Part shown: piece by piece, positions 7,484-14,595 of the stretch
Numbering within the stretch: position 1 is the first letter of the stretch
How the letters are laid out: the number at the start of each line of letters is the position of its first letter
NCBI GenBank assembly: GCA_040754075.1
Contig: JBFMDH010000023.1
Span: 59,534-123,533 of the forward strand
Length of the DNA stretch: 64,000 nucleotides
Direction: 5' to 3'
Source of the DNA: Acidobacteriota bacterium
GTDB lineage: Bacteria; Acidobacteriota; Blastocatellia; UBA7656
Made by a program: the position numbers and the translations under genes
Notes under the pieces: generated by a model
What the model saw: the letters and a program-made list of their open reading frames with translations, nothing else
What the model was told of the DNA's origin: nothing
Database searches by the model: none

Positions 7484-7984
7484 ATGAGCGAAATACAATT
7501 TAGTGAAGATGCCAAACAACGCTACGAACAGATAGTCAAGCGTTACCCGGAAAAACGCGCGGCTTTAATTCCGGTGCTGATTCTCGCGCAAAAAGAGTTC
7601 GGCTGGATTTCCGATGCCGTCGCTGAATATGTCGGCTCCTTGATGGGTTACCCGCCATCAGATGTGTTAAGTGTGGCATCATTTTACACCATGCTGCATA
7701 AAAAGCCGGTCGGGAAATTCCACCTGGATGTTTGCCGAACCGTGAGTTGCTGGCTGATGGGCGTCTATCCTTGCGTTGATGAACTCAAAAAAATCATCGG
7801 CGTTGAGTCCGAAGAAATTACCGAGGACGGCATGTTCAGTTGGGCATTTACCGAATGCCTGGGGTCTTGCGGCACCGCTCCGGCGATGCAGGTGGGTGAT
7901 CGTTATTTTGAAAACCTCACGCCTGAGCGCATGGGCGAAATCATCGAACAGTTGAAAACCGAAGCCGCCAACGGCAAGAAATAA
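7484..7984 (+). CDS. nuoE: NADH-quinone oxidoreductase subunit E
   Basis: 166 residues, the normal length for NuoE, the thioredoxin-like subunit that binds the N1a [2Fe-2S] cluster and pairs with NuoF in the NADH-oxidising module. All four cluster ligands are present: Cys84 and Cys89 in CRTVSCWLMG, and Cys125 and Cys129 in ECLGSCGTAP. It lies in the complex I cluster between nuoBCD and nuoF. In most genomes nuoE and nuoF abut; here a two-gene cassette and a broken copy of the nuoF start separate them. Confidence 0.95.
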   Translation: MSEIQFSEDAKQRYEQIVKRYPEKRAALIPVLILAQKEFGWISDAVAEYVGSLMGYPPSDVLSVASFYTMLHKKPVGKFHLDVCRTVSCWLMGVYPCVDELKKIIGVESEEITEDGMFSWAFTECLGSCGTAPAMQVGDRYFENLTPERMGEIIEQLKTEAANGKK

Positions 7985-8001
7985 ACGGGTCGAATTTCAC
8001 A

Positions 8002-8091
8002 ATGAATCAACAAATTTTACCGGCAAATATCAATAAGCCTGAACAAAACCGGCTTGAAAAATATAAAGAGCGCGGCGGTTTGCGGAGTTAG
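8002..8091 (+). pseudogene. Truncated duplicate of nuoF 5' end
   Basis: Bases 8002-8078 match the first 77 bp of the intact nuoF (8795-8871) at 75 positions. The remnant begins with the same ATG and reads 26 nuoF-like codons (two substitutions: Leu to Pro at 7, Asp to Asn at 11). It then diverges and stops at TAG 8089-8091. The sequences upstream of the two copies differ. It starts 17 bp after nuoE, where the original nuoF start should be. This suggests the cassette at 8113-8756 split or displaced nuoF while an intact 5' end was supplied on its far side. Confidence 0.85.
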
Positions 8092-8112
8092 CTGTAAAAA
8101 GGAGTGTTGGCG

Positions 8113-8349
8113 ATGTCTTCAGTCGTTACCGATTTAACCCCTGAAGTCCTTGATTGCACCAAAGAGATGGAATGGTTGAAAGCCCATCGTGCTGAATATG
8201 CCGGTCAATGGGTTGCTCTGGATGGCGAACACTTGATCGCTCATGGAACGAATTCACAAGCAGTGCGCGAGGCGGCTCGTCGATCAGGAATTCGCTTGCC
8301 ACTTATTGTGCAAGTCGAGAGCGATGATTTGCCCTTCGGAGGCTGGTAA
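8113..8349 (+). CDS. DUF5678-type small protein
   Basis: 78 residues from ATG 8113, favoured because AAAAAGGAG lies about 10 bp upstream; a GTG at 8104 is too close to it. The core EYAGQWVALDGEHLIAHGTN followed by an AVREAAR helix matches DUF5678, a small domain often encoded next to retropepsin-like proteases. It is the first gene of a two-gene cassette whose second gene begins 2 bp after this stop. Molecular function is unknown; a toxin-antitoxin-like or targeting role is speculation. It is not related to complex I. Confidence 0.7.
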   Translation: MSSVVTDLTPEVLDCTKEMEWLKAHRAEYAGQWVALDGEHLIAHGTNSQAVREAARRSGIRLPLIVQVESDDLPFGGW

Positions 8350-8351
8350 CC

Positions 8352-8756
8352 ATGTCCCATGCGCTGGTTTTCGATTTGCTCTATGAATACGATACAACGA
8401 CAACCGGCATTACCATTCCGGTTGTCCTCAGTTTCGCGCAAGAGCAAAATAAAACGCTTGCCAATCTCGACACCGGCGCTACCTTTTGCATTTTTAAAAG
8501 GGATGAGGGCGAAGCTTTAGGACTGGATATTGAAAAAGGGTATCGGCAAATTATTCGCACGGCTACGGAACCTTTTGTTGCTTACGGGCATTATGTTTCC
8601 TTGTTCGCTTTGAACTTGCAACTGGATGTGATGGTTTATTTCGCTGCCCGATACGGGTTGCCGAGAAATGTTTTAGGCAGACGAGGATGGTTAGACCAAA
8701 TCCGTTTGGGTCTGATTGAATATGAAGGAAAGCTTTATGTCGGCAAGTACGACTAA
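8352..8756 (+). CDS. Retropepsin-like (clan AA) aspartic protease
   Basis: 134 residues. The catalytic-type motif LANLDTGATFCIF places the putative active Asp at residue 40, as in single-domain retropepsin-like proteases that work as dimers. The second half, VMVYFAARYGLPRNVLGRRGWLDQI, matches the usual glycine-hydrophobic G-R-x-G-[FW] region. It overlaps no neighbour but is tightly coupled to the DUF5678 gene. The substrate is unknown; there is no signal peptide, so it is cytoplasmic. The cassette lies inside the complex I operon and is transcribed in the same direction. Confidence 0.75.
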   Translation: MSHALVFDLLYEYDTTTTGITIPVVLSFAQEQNKTLANLDTGATFCIFKRDEGEALGLDIEKGYRQIIRTATEPFVAYGHYVSLFALNLQLDVMVYFAARYGLPRNVLGRRGWLDQIRLGLIEYEGKLYVGKYD

Positions 8757-8794
8757 TCGCTACGCCTCTTATTCTGAAAATTGCATAGATAAAC

Positions 8795-10042
8795 ATGAAT
8801 CAACAAATTTTACTGGCAAATATCGATAAGCCTGAACAAAACCGGCTTGAAAAATATAAAGAGCGCGGCGGCTACAGGGCTTTGGAAAAAGCCCTGCAAA
8901 TGGAACCGCTGGCAATTCAGGAAGAGGTCAAAACCAGCGGGCTTCGCGGACGCGGCGGCGCGGGATTTCCTACGGGAATGAAATGGAGTTTCGTGCCGCG
9001 CAATACCGGCAAACCAATCTATCTGCTCTGCAACGCCGACGAAAGCGAACCCGGCACCTTTAAAGACCGCGAGTTGATGATTAAAGACCCGCACCTGTTG
9101 ATTGAAGGGATGGCGATTGCCTGTTTGGCACTGAGTTGCAATCTCTCTTACATCTACATTCGCGGCGAATATGAATTCGTCGGCAAAGTGGTTCAGGAAG
9201 CCCTGGATGAAGCCTACGCCGCAGGCATTCTCGGTCCATCGGTAATGGGCAAAGATGTCGCGCTTGACCTTTATATTCACTATGGACAGGGCGCGTACAT
9301 CTGCGGCGAAGAGACTTCGTTGATTGAATCTTTGGAAGGTTATCGCGGCTACCCCCGCATCAAGCCGCCATTCCCTGCGGTGAGCGGATTTTTAGCATCG
9401 CCAACCGTCGTCAATAACGTCGAGACGCTTGCCGCGCTTCCCTGGATTCTCAACAACGGCGGCGCGACTTATGCGGCGATGGGAACCGAAAAGAGTAAGG
9501 GCACGAAACTCTTTTCCGTATCCGGTCACATCAATAAGCCCGGCGTTTATGAAGTCGAACTCGGCTATCCGTTGATGGATTTTATTAATAACGAATGCGG
9601 CGGCGTCAGAACCGGACATACACTCAAAGCCGTCATTCCCGGCGGTTCATCGGTTCCGGTCTTACGCGCCGAAGAATGCGAAGGCGTGCTACTCGATTAT
9701 GAATCGTTGATGAAAGCCGGAACCATGTTGGGGTCAGGCGGCATGATTGTTTTCGATGAAACCGTGAGTATGCCGCGCGCCCTATCGGTGATTGCCGATT
9801 TTTATGCGCACGAATCCTGCGGGCAATGCACGCCTTGTCGCGAAGGAACCGGCTGGGCATCAAAAATTCTTCGCAAAATCGTGCGCGGCGAAGGCAAAAA
9901 AGCGGACATCAATCTGTTACTAAAAATCACCGATATGATGGAAGGCAAAACCATCTGTCCGCTGGCTGACGCCGATGTGATGCCGATTCGCAGTTTCTTA
10001 ACCAAGTTTCGCGGCGAATTTGAAGCGATGTGTGCTGATTGA
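8795..10042 (+). CDS. nuoF: NADH-quinone oxidoreductase subunit F
   Basis: 415 residues, full length. It binds NADH, FMN and the N3 [4Fe-4S] cluster. Motifs in order: RGRGGAGFPTGMKW (NADH), CNADESEPGTFKDR (FMN), GAYICGEETSLIESLEG, then cluster ligands in ESCGQCTPCREGTGW and a last Cys in KTICPLADADV. The first 26 codons also exist as a broken copy at 8002, on the far side of the two-gene cassette. The current upstream sequence has no clear ribosome site. It works with NuoE and NuoG as the electron-input module. Confidence 0.96.
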   Translation: MNQQILLANIDKPEQNRLEKYKERGGYRALEKALQMEPLAIQEEVKTSGLRGRGGAGFPTGMKWSFVPRNTGKPIYLLCNADESEPGTFKDRELMIKDPHLLIEGMAIACLALSCNLSYIYIRGEYEFVGKVVQEALDEAYAAGILGPSVMGKDVALDLYIHYGQGAYICGEETSLIESLEGYRGYPRIKPPFPAVSGFLASPTVVNNVETLAALPWILNNGGATYAAMGTEKSKGTKLFSVSGHINKPGVYEVELGYPLMDFINNECGGVRTGHTLKAVIPGGSSVPVLRAEECEGVLLDYESLMKAGTMLGSGGMIVFDETVSMPRALSVIADFYAHESCGQCTPCREGTGWASKILRKIVRGEGKKADINLLLKITDMMEGKTICPLADADVMPIRSFLTKFRGEFEAMCAD

Positions 10043-10048
10043 AGGCAA

Positions 10049-10255
10049 ATGAGACAAATCAAAATTCTTATTGAAAAGCATGCAGACGGATATGTAGCGT
10101 ACTCGCTCGGGCTCAAAGGCATAGTCGTCGGCGAAGGCGACACTTATGAAGAGGCGCTCGCGGATGTTCAGTCAGCGATTCGCTTTCATATTGAATGTTT
10201 TGGCGCGGATGCAAGAGAGCCGCGCTGCTGGAATGAAACTTTGGGTGTTAATTAA
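10049..10255 (+). CDS. HicB-like antitoxin-family protein
   Basis: 68 residues, starting 6 bp after nuoF. The fold signature DGYVAYSLGLKGIVVGEGDTYEEALADVQSAIRFHIE matches the partial RNase H-like HicB family, which is usually an antitoxin to HicA. No HicA (dsRBD-like) gene adjoins. The next gene is a basic protein of unknown family that could be a partner. It is the first gene of a second cassette placed between nuoF and nuoG. No flanking duplicated nuo sequence was found here. Confidence 0.7.
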   Translation: MRQIKILIEKHADGYVAYSLGLKGIVVGEGDTYEEALADVQSAIRFHIECFGADAREPRCWNETLGVN

Positions 10256-10260
10256 GCTTT

Positions 10261-10611
10261 ATGGCAAGAATTATTAGAACACCACAAGAGAAGAAGGCGC
10301 TGAGTTATGAAAAAGATTGCCGTAATGCATATGGTGAAAACGATAAGGGTTCTCGAAGATCAATTCGACGAAACAAACAAGCGGTCAACCGCTCTAATCG
10401 ACACACCGTAAATCAAAAAGTGTCGCAGATAGTTGATGCGCCATTATTAGAGGTGCGGGAAGAACTTCAAGATGCCGCACGAAGCAAGCAATTGAAGGTA
10501 TGGAAAAAATACCCGGATCAACCGCTTGGTGATTATGTACACAACAGAATGGCTAGACGCATCAAGCTTGGTATGGAAAACGAAAAAACTGAAATTAAAA
10601 TTAGAAAGTAA
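10261..10611 (+). CDS. Basic hypothetical protein in cassette with HicB-like gene
   Basis: 116 residues, very rich in Arg and Lys (RRSIRRNKQAVNRSNRH), starting 5 bp after the HicB-like gene. The N-terminal pattern TPQEKKALSYEKDCRNAYGE looks like a conserved module, but I cannot name the family. The basic charge would suit nucleic-acid binding or a toxin neutralised by its neighbour; both are inference. It lies 33 bp before nuoG and is likely transcribed with the complex I genes. Confidence 0.55.
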   Translation: MARIIRTPQEKKALSYEKDCRNAYGENDKGSRRSIRRNKQAVNRSNRHTVNQKVSQIVDAPLLEVREELQDAARSKQLKVWKKYPDQPLGDYVHNRMARRIKLGMENEKTEIKIRK

Positions 10612-10644
10612 GAAACTCCAAATTTTTTATTGGATTGATTAACG

Positions 10645-12258
10645 ATGCCAAAGATAACTATTAATGAACAGGAAATTGACGCGAAAGACGGTCAAACGAT
10701 TATTCAAGCCGCCCACGAACACGGCATAGACATCCCGCATTACTGCTACCATCAGGATTTGCCGATTGACGGCAATTGCCGCATGTGTCTCGTCGAAGTG
10801 GAAAAAATGCCCAAGCTCACGCCGTCATGCGCCACCGTTTGTTCGGAAGGCATGAAGGTCACGACCAACAACGAGCGCGTGAAGATGGCGGTGCGCGGCG
10901 TTTTGGAATTTTTGCTCATCAATCATCCGGTAGATTGCCCGGTGTGTGATCAGGCGGGCGAGTGTCGCTTGCAGGATTACTATATGGTTTATGGTCTGCA
11001 CACCAGCGAAATCCCTATGGATATGAAAGTCCATAAACTCAAAGCGGTGGATTTAGGTCAGATGGTCATGCTTGACCAGGAACGCTGCATTTTGTGTTCA
11101 CGCTGCATACGCTTTTTTGAACATGTGACCGGAACCGGCGAATTGCAATTTTTCGGACGCGGCGACCATACTGTCATTGGCACGCTTGATAACCGCCGGC
11201 TTGATAACCCCTATTCGGGCAATGTGGTTGACCTCTGTCCGGTGGGCGCGCTCACCTCGCATGACTTTCGCTTCAAATGCCGCGTCTGGTTTTTGCATAG
11301 CACGGACTCTGTGTGTAACGGCTGTTCGACCGGTTGCAACATCCGTATTGACCATCGCGATGGCACCATTTTCCGCACCCTTCCCCGCCGCAATGCTGAG
11401 GTCAACAAAAGTTGGCTTTGTGATGAAGGGCGTTTGAGTTTCCATAATCTAAGCGATGGTGAACGCATCGTCCGTCCGAAAATCAAAGGCGAAGACGGTA
11501 TGCAAGCGCCCGCGCGTTGGGAAGAAGCACTCAGAGCTATCGATATAAATTTGAAGGATTGTAAAGCGGCATTCGGCGCCAATGCGGTTATCGGTTTCGC
11601 ATCGCCTTCGGCAACCAACGAAGCGTTGTATCTATTCAAAAAATATCTTGGCGAACAGATTGGCACGACCCATTTTGAATTCCGTCTGGATTCGGAAGAT
11701 AAAAAAGTCACCGAAAAAGAGGACGACATTTTGCGCCACCTCGATAAGCATTCCAATTCGATGGGCGCATTAAAACTCGGACTTGCGAATGAGAGTTTTG
11801 GCGGTATTAAAGGGGCGATTGACGCGGCAAAATCCGGTAAGCTTAAAGCCGGGGTGATTGTTTATTTCAAACCGCTGGTTCGTCGCGATAGTGATGTCAT
11901 CGAAGAAGCGCAGCTTGCCGAATTCATCAAGGCGCTCGCCTATTCGGTGGTCTTCACCACTCACCAGACCGACTGGCTGGCAAACGCCAATGTCGTATTA
12001 CCGGTCGCGGCGTGGTCGGAAGAGGAAGGAACCTACACCAATTTTCAAGGTCGCGTACAATATGCCGGTAAAGCGATTCGTCCGCAAGGCGATGCCATCG
12101 CCTTATGGGAAGCACTTGCAGAGTTATTAAATGTTTCAGGCGACACGCGGGTGTGGATGTCGCCGGATGAAATTTTTACCGCAATCACCGAAACCATTCC
12201 GGCATTTGCGGGTATCAATTACCAAGAGATGCGCTGGAATGGCGCGGAAACAAAATAG
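10645..12258 (+). CDS. nuoG: NADH-quinone oxidoreductase subunit G (short form)
   Basis: 537 residues. The N-terminal ~240 residues carry the clusters: [2Fe-2S] ligands in HYCYHQ and GNCRMCLVEVE; the His/Cys ligands in HPVDCPVCDQAGECRLQDYY; a [4Fe-4S] set in ERCILCSRCIRF and CPVGAL; and CNGCSTGCNI, which in relatives binds the extra N7 cluster. The rest is a shortened molybdopterin-oxidoreductase-like domain; E. coli NuoG has about 900 residues. It connects NuoF to NuoI in the peripheral arm. The stop codon overlaps the start of a large inverted repeat that separates it from nuoI. Confidence 0.95.
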   Translation: MPKITINEQEIDAKDGQTIIQAAHEHGIDIPHYCYHQDLPIDGNCRMCLVEVEKMPKLTPSCATVCSEGMKVTTNNERVKMAVRGVLEFLLINHPVDCPVCDQAGECRLQDYYMVYGLHTSEIPMDMKVHKLKAVDLGQMVMLDQERCILCSRCIRFFEHVTGTGELQFFGRGDHTVIGTLDNRRLDNPYSGNVVDLCPVGALTSHDFRFKCRVWFLHSTDSVCNGCSTGCNIRIDHRDGTIFRTLPRRNAEVNKSWLCDEGRLSFHNLSDGERIVRPKIKGEDGMQAPARWEEALRAIDINLKDCKAAFGANAVIGFASPSATNEALYLFKKYLGEQIGTTHFEFRLDSEDKKVTEKEDDILRHLDKHSNSMGALKLGLANESFGGIKGAIDAAKSGKLKAGVIVYFKPLVRRDSDVIEEAQLAEFIKALAYSVVFTTHQTDWLANANVVLPVAAWSEEEGTYTNFQGRVQYAGKAIRPQGDAIALWEALAELLNVSGDTRVWMSPDEIFTAITETIPAFAGINYQEMRWNGAETK

Positions 12259-12329
12259 GATTCAGGATTCAGGATTCAGGGGAAAAGCCCTTCTGAATCC
12301 TGAATCCTGAATCCTGAACCCTGAATCCT
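12257..12329. repeat. Inverted array of AGGATTC/GAATCCT heptamers between nuoG and nuoI
   Basis: Three AGGATTC units (12257-12280) are followed by a 12-nt spacer and then by five GAATCCT-type units, one altered to GAACCCT (to 12329). A 23-bp perfect stem with a short GC-rich loop is possible. It starts within the nuoG stop and ends on the base before the nuoI ATG, leaving nuoI without a ribosome site. It could form a very stable mRNA hairpin affecting relative NuoG/NuoI expression, or it may be a mobile palindromic repeat. Confidence 0.9.
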
Positions 12330-12986
12330 ATGAAAAAAGCTGCAAAAATCATCAAGGTTACGGATTTGGCGGAAAAGGAGTCCTCGTTTGCCAAAGAGGT
12401 TCTCGCGCCGCTATCGGGTATGAAACTAACCATCACACGCATGGCAGAAAATCTCACAGGCAAAATTGCGCCAACGATTAATTATCCCGAAGAACGCCGT
12501 TCCTATTCAGACCGTTATCGCGGTGCCCATATTTTGACGGCGCGCGAAGACGGGACGCCGCGTTGCGTTGCCTGTTATATGTGCGCGACCGCATGTCCTG
12601 CCGATTGCATTTACATCGAAGCCAAAGAGCATCCCAATCCTTTGATTGAAAAGCAGGCGGCGCGTTTTGAAATCGATATGTTGCGTTGTGTATTTTGCGG
12701 TTTCTGCGTGGATGCCTGTCCCGAAGAGGCGATTATTATGAGCCGTGAATCGGAAATTTCGGCGTTCACACGCGGCGAAACACTTTGGGATTTGACCAAG
12801 TTGATGAAACGACCTGAGCTGCCGGAATTTGGTCTCGGGTATCGCCCGAATGAAAAGCTTGTGGAAAGCCAACTGGCATTTGAACCGAAGGCGAAAAAAC
12901 CGAAAACCATGGCGGGGCGCGTGACCTTGAAAGAAGATGTTGAGATGATTCCCAACATCACCTTCAATGCCAGCGAACCCCAATGA
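12330..12986 (+). CDS. nuoI: NADH-quinone oxidoreductase subunit I
   Basis: 218 residues with two classical [4Fe-4S] motifs: CVACYMCATACPADC near residues 70-85 and CVFCGFCVDACPEEA near 112-126. These bind N6a and N6b, which carry electrons to N2 in NuoB. The GAHILTAREDGTPRC segment is typical of NuoI. The start is uncertain: ATG 12330 immediately follows the inverted repeat and has no Shine-Dalgarno sequence. The C-terminal ~60 residues are a charged extension. The cluster ends here; NuoA, H and J-N must be encoded elsewhere. Confidence 0.93.
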   Translation: MKKAAKIIKVTDLAEKESSFAKEVLAPLSGMKLTITRMAENLTGKIAPTINYPEERRSYSDRYRGAHILTAREDGTPRCVACYMCATACPADCIYIEAKEHPNPLIEKQAARFEIDMLRCVFCGFCVDACPEEAIIMSRESEISAFTRGETLWDLTKLMKRPELPEFGLGYRPNEKLVESQLAFEPKAKKPKTMAGRVTLKEDVEMIPNITFNASEPQ

Positions 12987-13002
12987 TTTTCGCTGGCATT
13001 TT
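12966..13002 (+). terminator. Terminator-like hairpin at the end of nuoI
   Basis: AATGCCAGCGAA (12966-12977) pairs perfectly with TTCGCTGGCATT (12989-13000) across an 11-nt loop that contains the nuoI stop codon. Only a short T run follows. It probably ends the nuo transcript. Confidence 0.6.
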
Positions 13003-13053
13003 CCTGCTCCATCAGTTATACACTAGCCCGATAAATTCATCGGGAGGAAGACA

Positions 13054-13332
13054 ATGCTGGAAATCATTTTACTGATTGTCTTAACCAGAAAGATCGGCGA
13101 AATCTGCGAGAGCAAAGGGCGCAAGGCAACGGGCTATAAAATCCTAACCGTCGTTTTATGGTTTGGTGGAGAAATTGTGGGCGCCATCATCGGCGCAATT
13201 TTAGCGGGTGGCGAAGGCGTCATGGTTTATGTTATGGCGCTAATCGGTGCAGCCATCGGCGCAAGTATCGCATTCCTGTTGGCAAAAAATGCCGCTGCGA
13301 TTGCGAGTCCCGACGTGCCGCCTTATGGTTGA
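13054..13332 (+). CDS. Small membrane protein
   Basis: 92 residues with strong ribosome site GGGAGGAAG. Hydrophobic segments at about 2-11, 30-50 (LWFGGEIVGAIIGAILAGG) and 53-77 (VMVYVMALIGAAIGASIAFLLA) contain repeated small-residue GxxxG-like motifs, suggesting packed transmembrane helices. It lies between the nuo cluster and the ferredoxins and has its own translation signal. I do not recognise a family, and no functional residue stands out. Confidence 0.6.
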   Translation: MLEIILLIVLTRKIGEICESKGRKATGYKILTVVLWFGGEIVGAIIGAILAGGEGVMVYVMALIGAAIGASIAFLLAKNAAAIASPDVPPYG

Positions 13333-13507
13333 TTGCCGCTGATGCGTTGCGACCTGACAATTGGCGTCGGGTGGTCAGGCGAAACCCCAAACCACAGACA
13401 TTTTGCTATTGACTCTTTCAGTCAAATCAGAGAAATTTCCTTTGGATAAATTCAATAGCAATTCTTCTTTGCTGTTTATATCAAAAACAAGGAGGCGAGA
13501 TTTTTAG

Positions 13508-13765
13508 ATGACTTATGTTATTGCAGAACCCTGTGTAGGAACCAAAGATACGGCTTGCGTTGATGTTTGCCCTGTTGATTGCATTCATCCGCGCAAAGAT
13601 GAAGAGACTTATGAAGCGGCAGAACTTCTGTACATCAATCCGGCTGAATGCATTGATTGCGGCGCGTGCGAACCGGCCTGCCCGGTGCAAGCCATCTTCA
13701 CCGAAGACGACGTTCCTGAGCAGTGGCGGCATTACATTCAAATCAATGCCGATTACTACGCATAG
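13508..13765 (+). CDS. Ferredoxin, seven-iron ([3Fe-4S][4Fe-4S]) type
   Basis: 85 residues. The first half has Cys9, Cys17 and Cys21-Pro in the spacing C-x7-C-x3-CP. This lacks the usual second Cys of CxxC and corresponds to the [3Fe-4S] site of Azotobacter/Thermus-type seven-iron ferredoxins. The second half, [12 protein letters not shown], supplies the [4Fe-4S] ligands. The C-terminal [15 protein letters not shown] helix is also typical of that family. It is a soluble electron carrier. It forms a pair with a paralogue 21 bp downstream. Confidence 0.9.
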   Translation: MTYVIAEPCVGTKDTACVDVCPVDCIHPRKDEETYEAAELLYINPAECIDCGACEPACPVQAIFTEDDVPEQWRHYIQINADYYA

Positions 13766-13786
13766 TAATGATAAGGAGTAAAAAGT

Positions 13787-14029
13787 TTGGCGTTTGTAAT
13801 CTGTGAACCGTGCATCGGCGCAAAAGAACTGTTTTGTGTTGATGTTTGTCCCGTTGATTGTATTCAGGGAGGCGCAACTGAAGAACAGATGTACATTGAC
13901 CCGACAACCTGTACAGATTGTGCCGCCTGTGAACCGGCTTGTCCGGTTTCAGCGATTTTCTATGAAGCCGATGTCCCGGGAAAATGGGCGTCCTTCATAA
14001 AAAAGAATGCTGACTTTTTCAAAAAATAA
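13787..14029 (+). CDS. Ferredoxin, seven-iron type, paralogue
   Basis: 80 residues, paralogous to the preceding ferredoxin and keeping the same ligand layout: [17 protein letters not shown] in the first half and CTDCAACEPACP in the second. It starts with TTG, preceded by AAGGAG. The two copies likely arose by tandem duplication and are co-transcribed. Position directly after complex I peripheral-arm genes raises the possibility of electron exchange with that enzyme, which is inference from context only. A strong terminator follows. Confidence 0.9.
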   Translation: MAFVICEPCIGAKELFCVDVCPVDCIQGGATEEQMYIDPTTCTDCAACEPACPVSAIFYEADVPGKWASFIKKNADFFKK

Positions 14030-14054
14030 AGCCGAGCGCCAATTCGGTTAAATA

Positions 14055-14094
14055 AAAAAGCCATCACCTGAGCAATCACGTGATGGCTTTTTTA
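14055..14094. terminator. Bidirectional intrinsic terminator
   Basis: AAAAAAGCCATCAC pairs with GTGATGGCTTTTTT around an 11-nt loop, with A and T runs on both sides. It lies between the convergent ferredoxin and zinc-ribbon genes and serves both. Confidence 0.85.
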
Positions 14095-14112
14095 TTACGA
14101 TGATTTTTTCGA

Positions 14113-14538
14113 TTAACGACAGTTCTTCATATTGTGGATGAGGGTTTTTCGCCCTTCTTCAAAACGCACTTCAACTTTATTCGGCAAATAGGTCGCCTCG
14201 ACCGAACCCAACCCGAATTTGGGATGGCGTATCACATCGCCTATGGCAAAGCCGGTTTCGGTATTATAAGCGCGAACCGGTTTCGCCGGATCAATTGAAA
14301 ATTCGGTTTCTTTCGATTTTCTTGTGCTGCCGGATTTCGGTGGACGACCAACACGTTTGGTCGGTTCTTTGCCAGCCGGTTCAACCGGTTTGAAATTATG
14401 TGTGCTGTTGCACATCGAACAGGTTACTTTGCGAACAATGTCGCCATCCATAGCCGTGACCGTATGGGTGCGTTCCGTTTTACATTTTCCACAATAAGCG
14501 TTAATGTCTAATCCAACTCTGGGTTTTCTAAAAAGCAT
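14113..14538 (-). CDS. Zinc-ribbon protein with CarD/UvrD-tail-like domain
   Basis: 141 residues. Residues ~16-43 contain two Cys pairs (CGKC and CSMC) that likely bind zinc. A linker with an AT-hook-like GRPPK follows. The last ~50 residues, FAIGDVIRHPKFGLGSVEAT and PNKVEVRFEEGRKTLIHN, resemble the small beta domain at the C-terminus of UvrD/PcrA helicases and the RNA-polymerase-interacting CarD-type domain. This suggests a DNA- or transcription-associated role. Proteins of this layout occur in deltaproteobacteria and acidobacteria; the exact function is unknown. Confidence 0.7.
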   Translation of the reverse strand: MLFRKPRVGLDINAYCGKCKTERTHTVTAMDGDIVRKVTCSMCNSTHNFKPVEPAGKEPTKRVGRPPKSGSTRKSKETEFSIDPAKPVRAYNTETGFAIGDVIRHPKFGLGSVEATYLPNKVEVRFEEGRKTLIHNMKNCR

Positions 14539-14595
14539 ATGTCAAATAATAGCATCTGTAATGCATAACTTCCACTTGCAGCCGAACAATCTTTT

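Noticed and set aside
10612..10644. Duplicated nuoF or nuoG end flanking the HicB-like cassette
   Set aside because: The spacer shares no recognisable stretch with the nuoF 3' end or nuoG 5' end.
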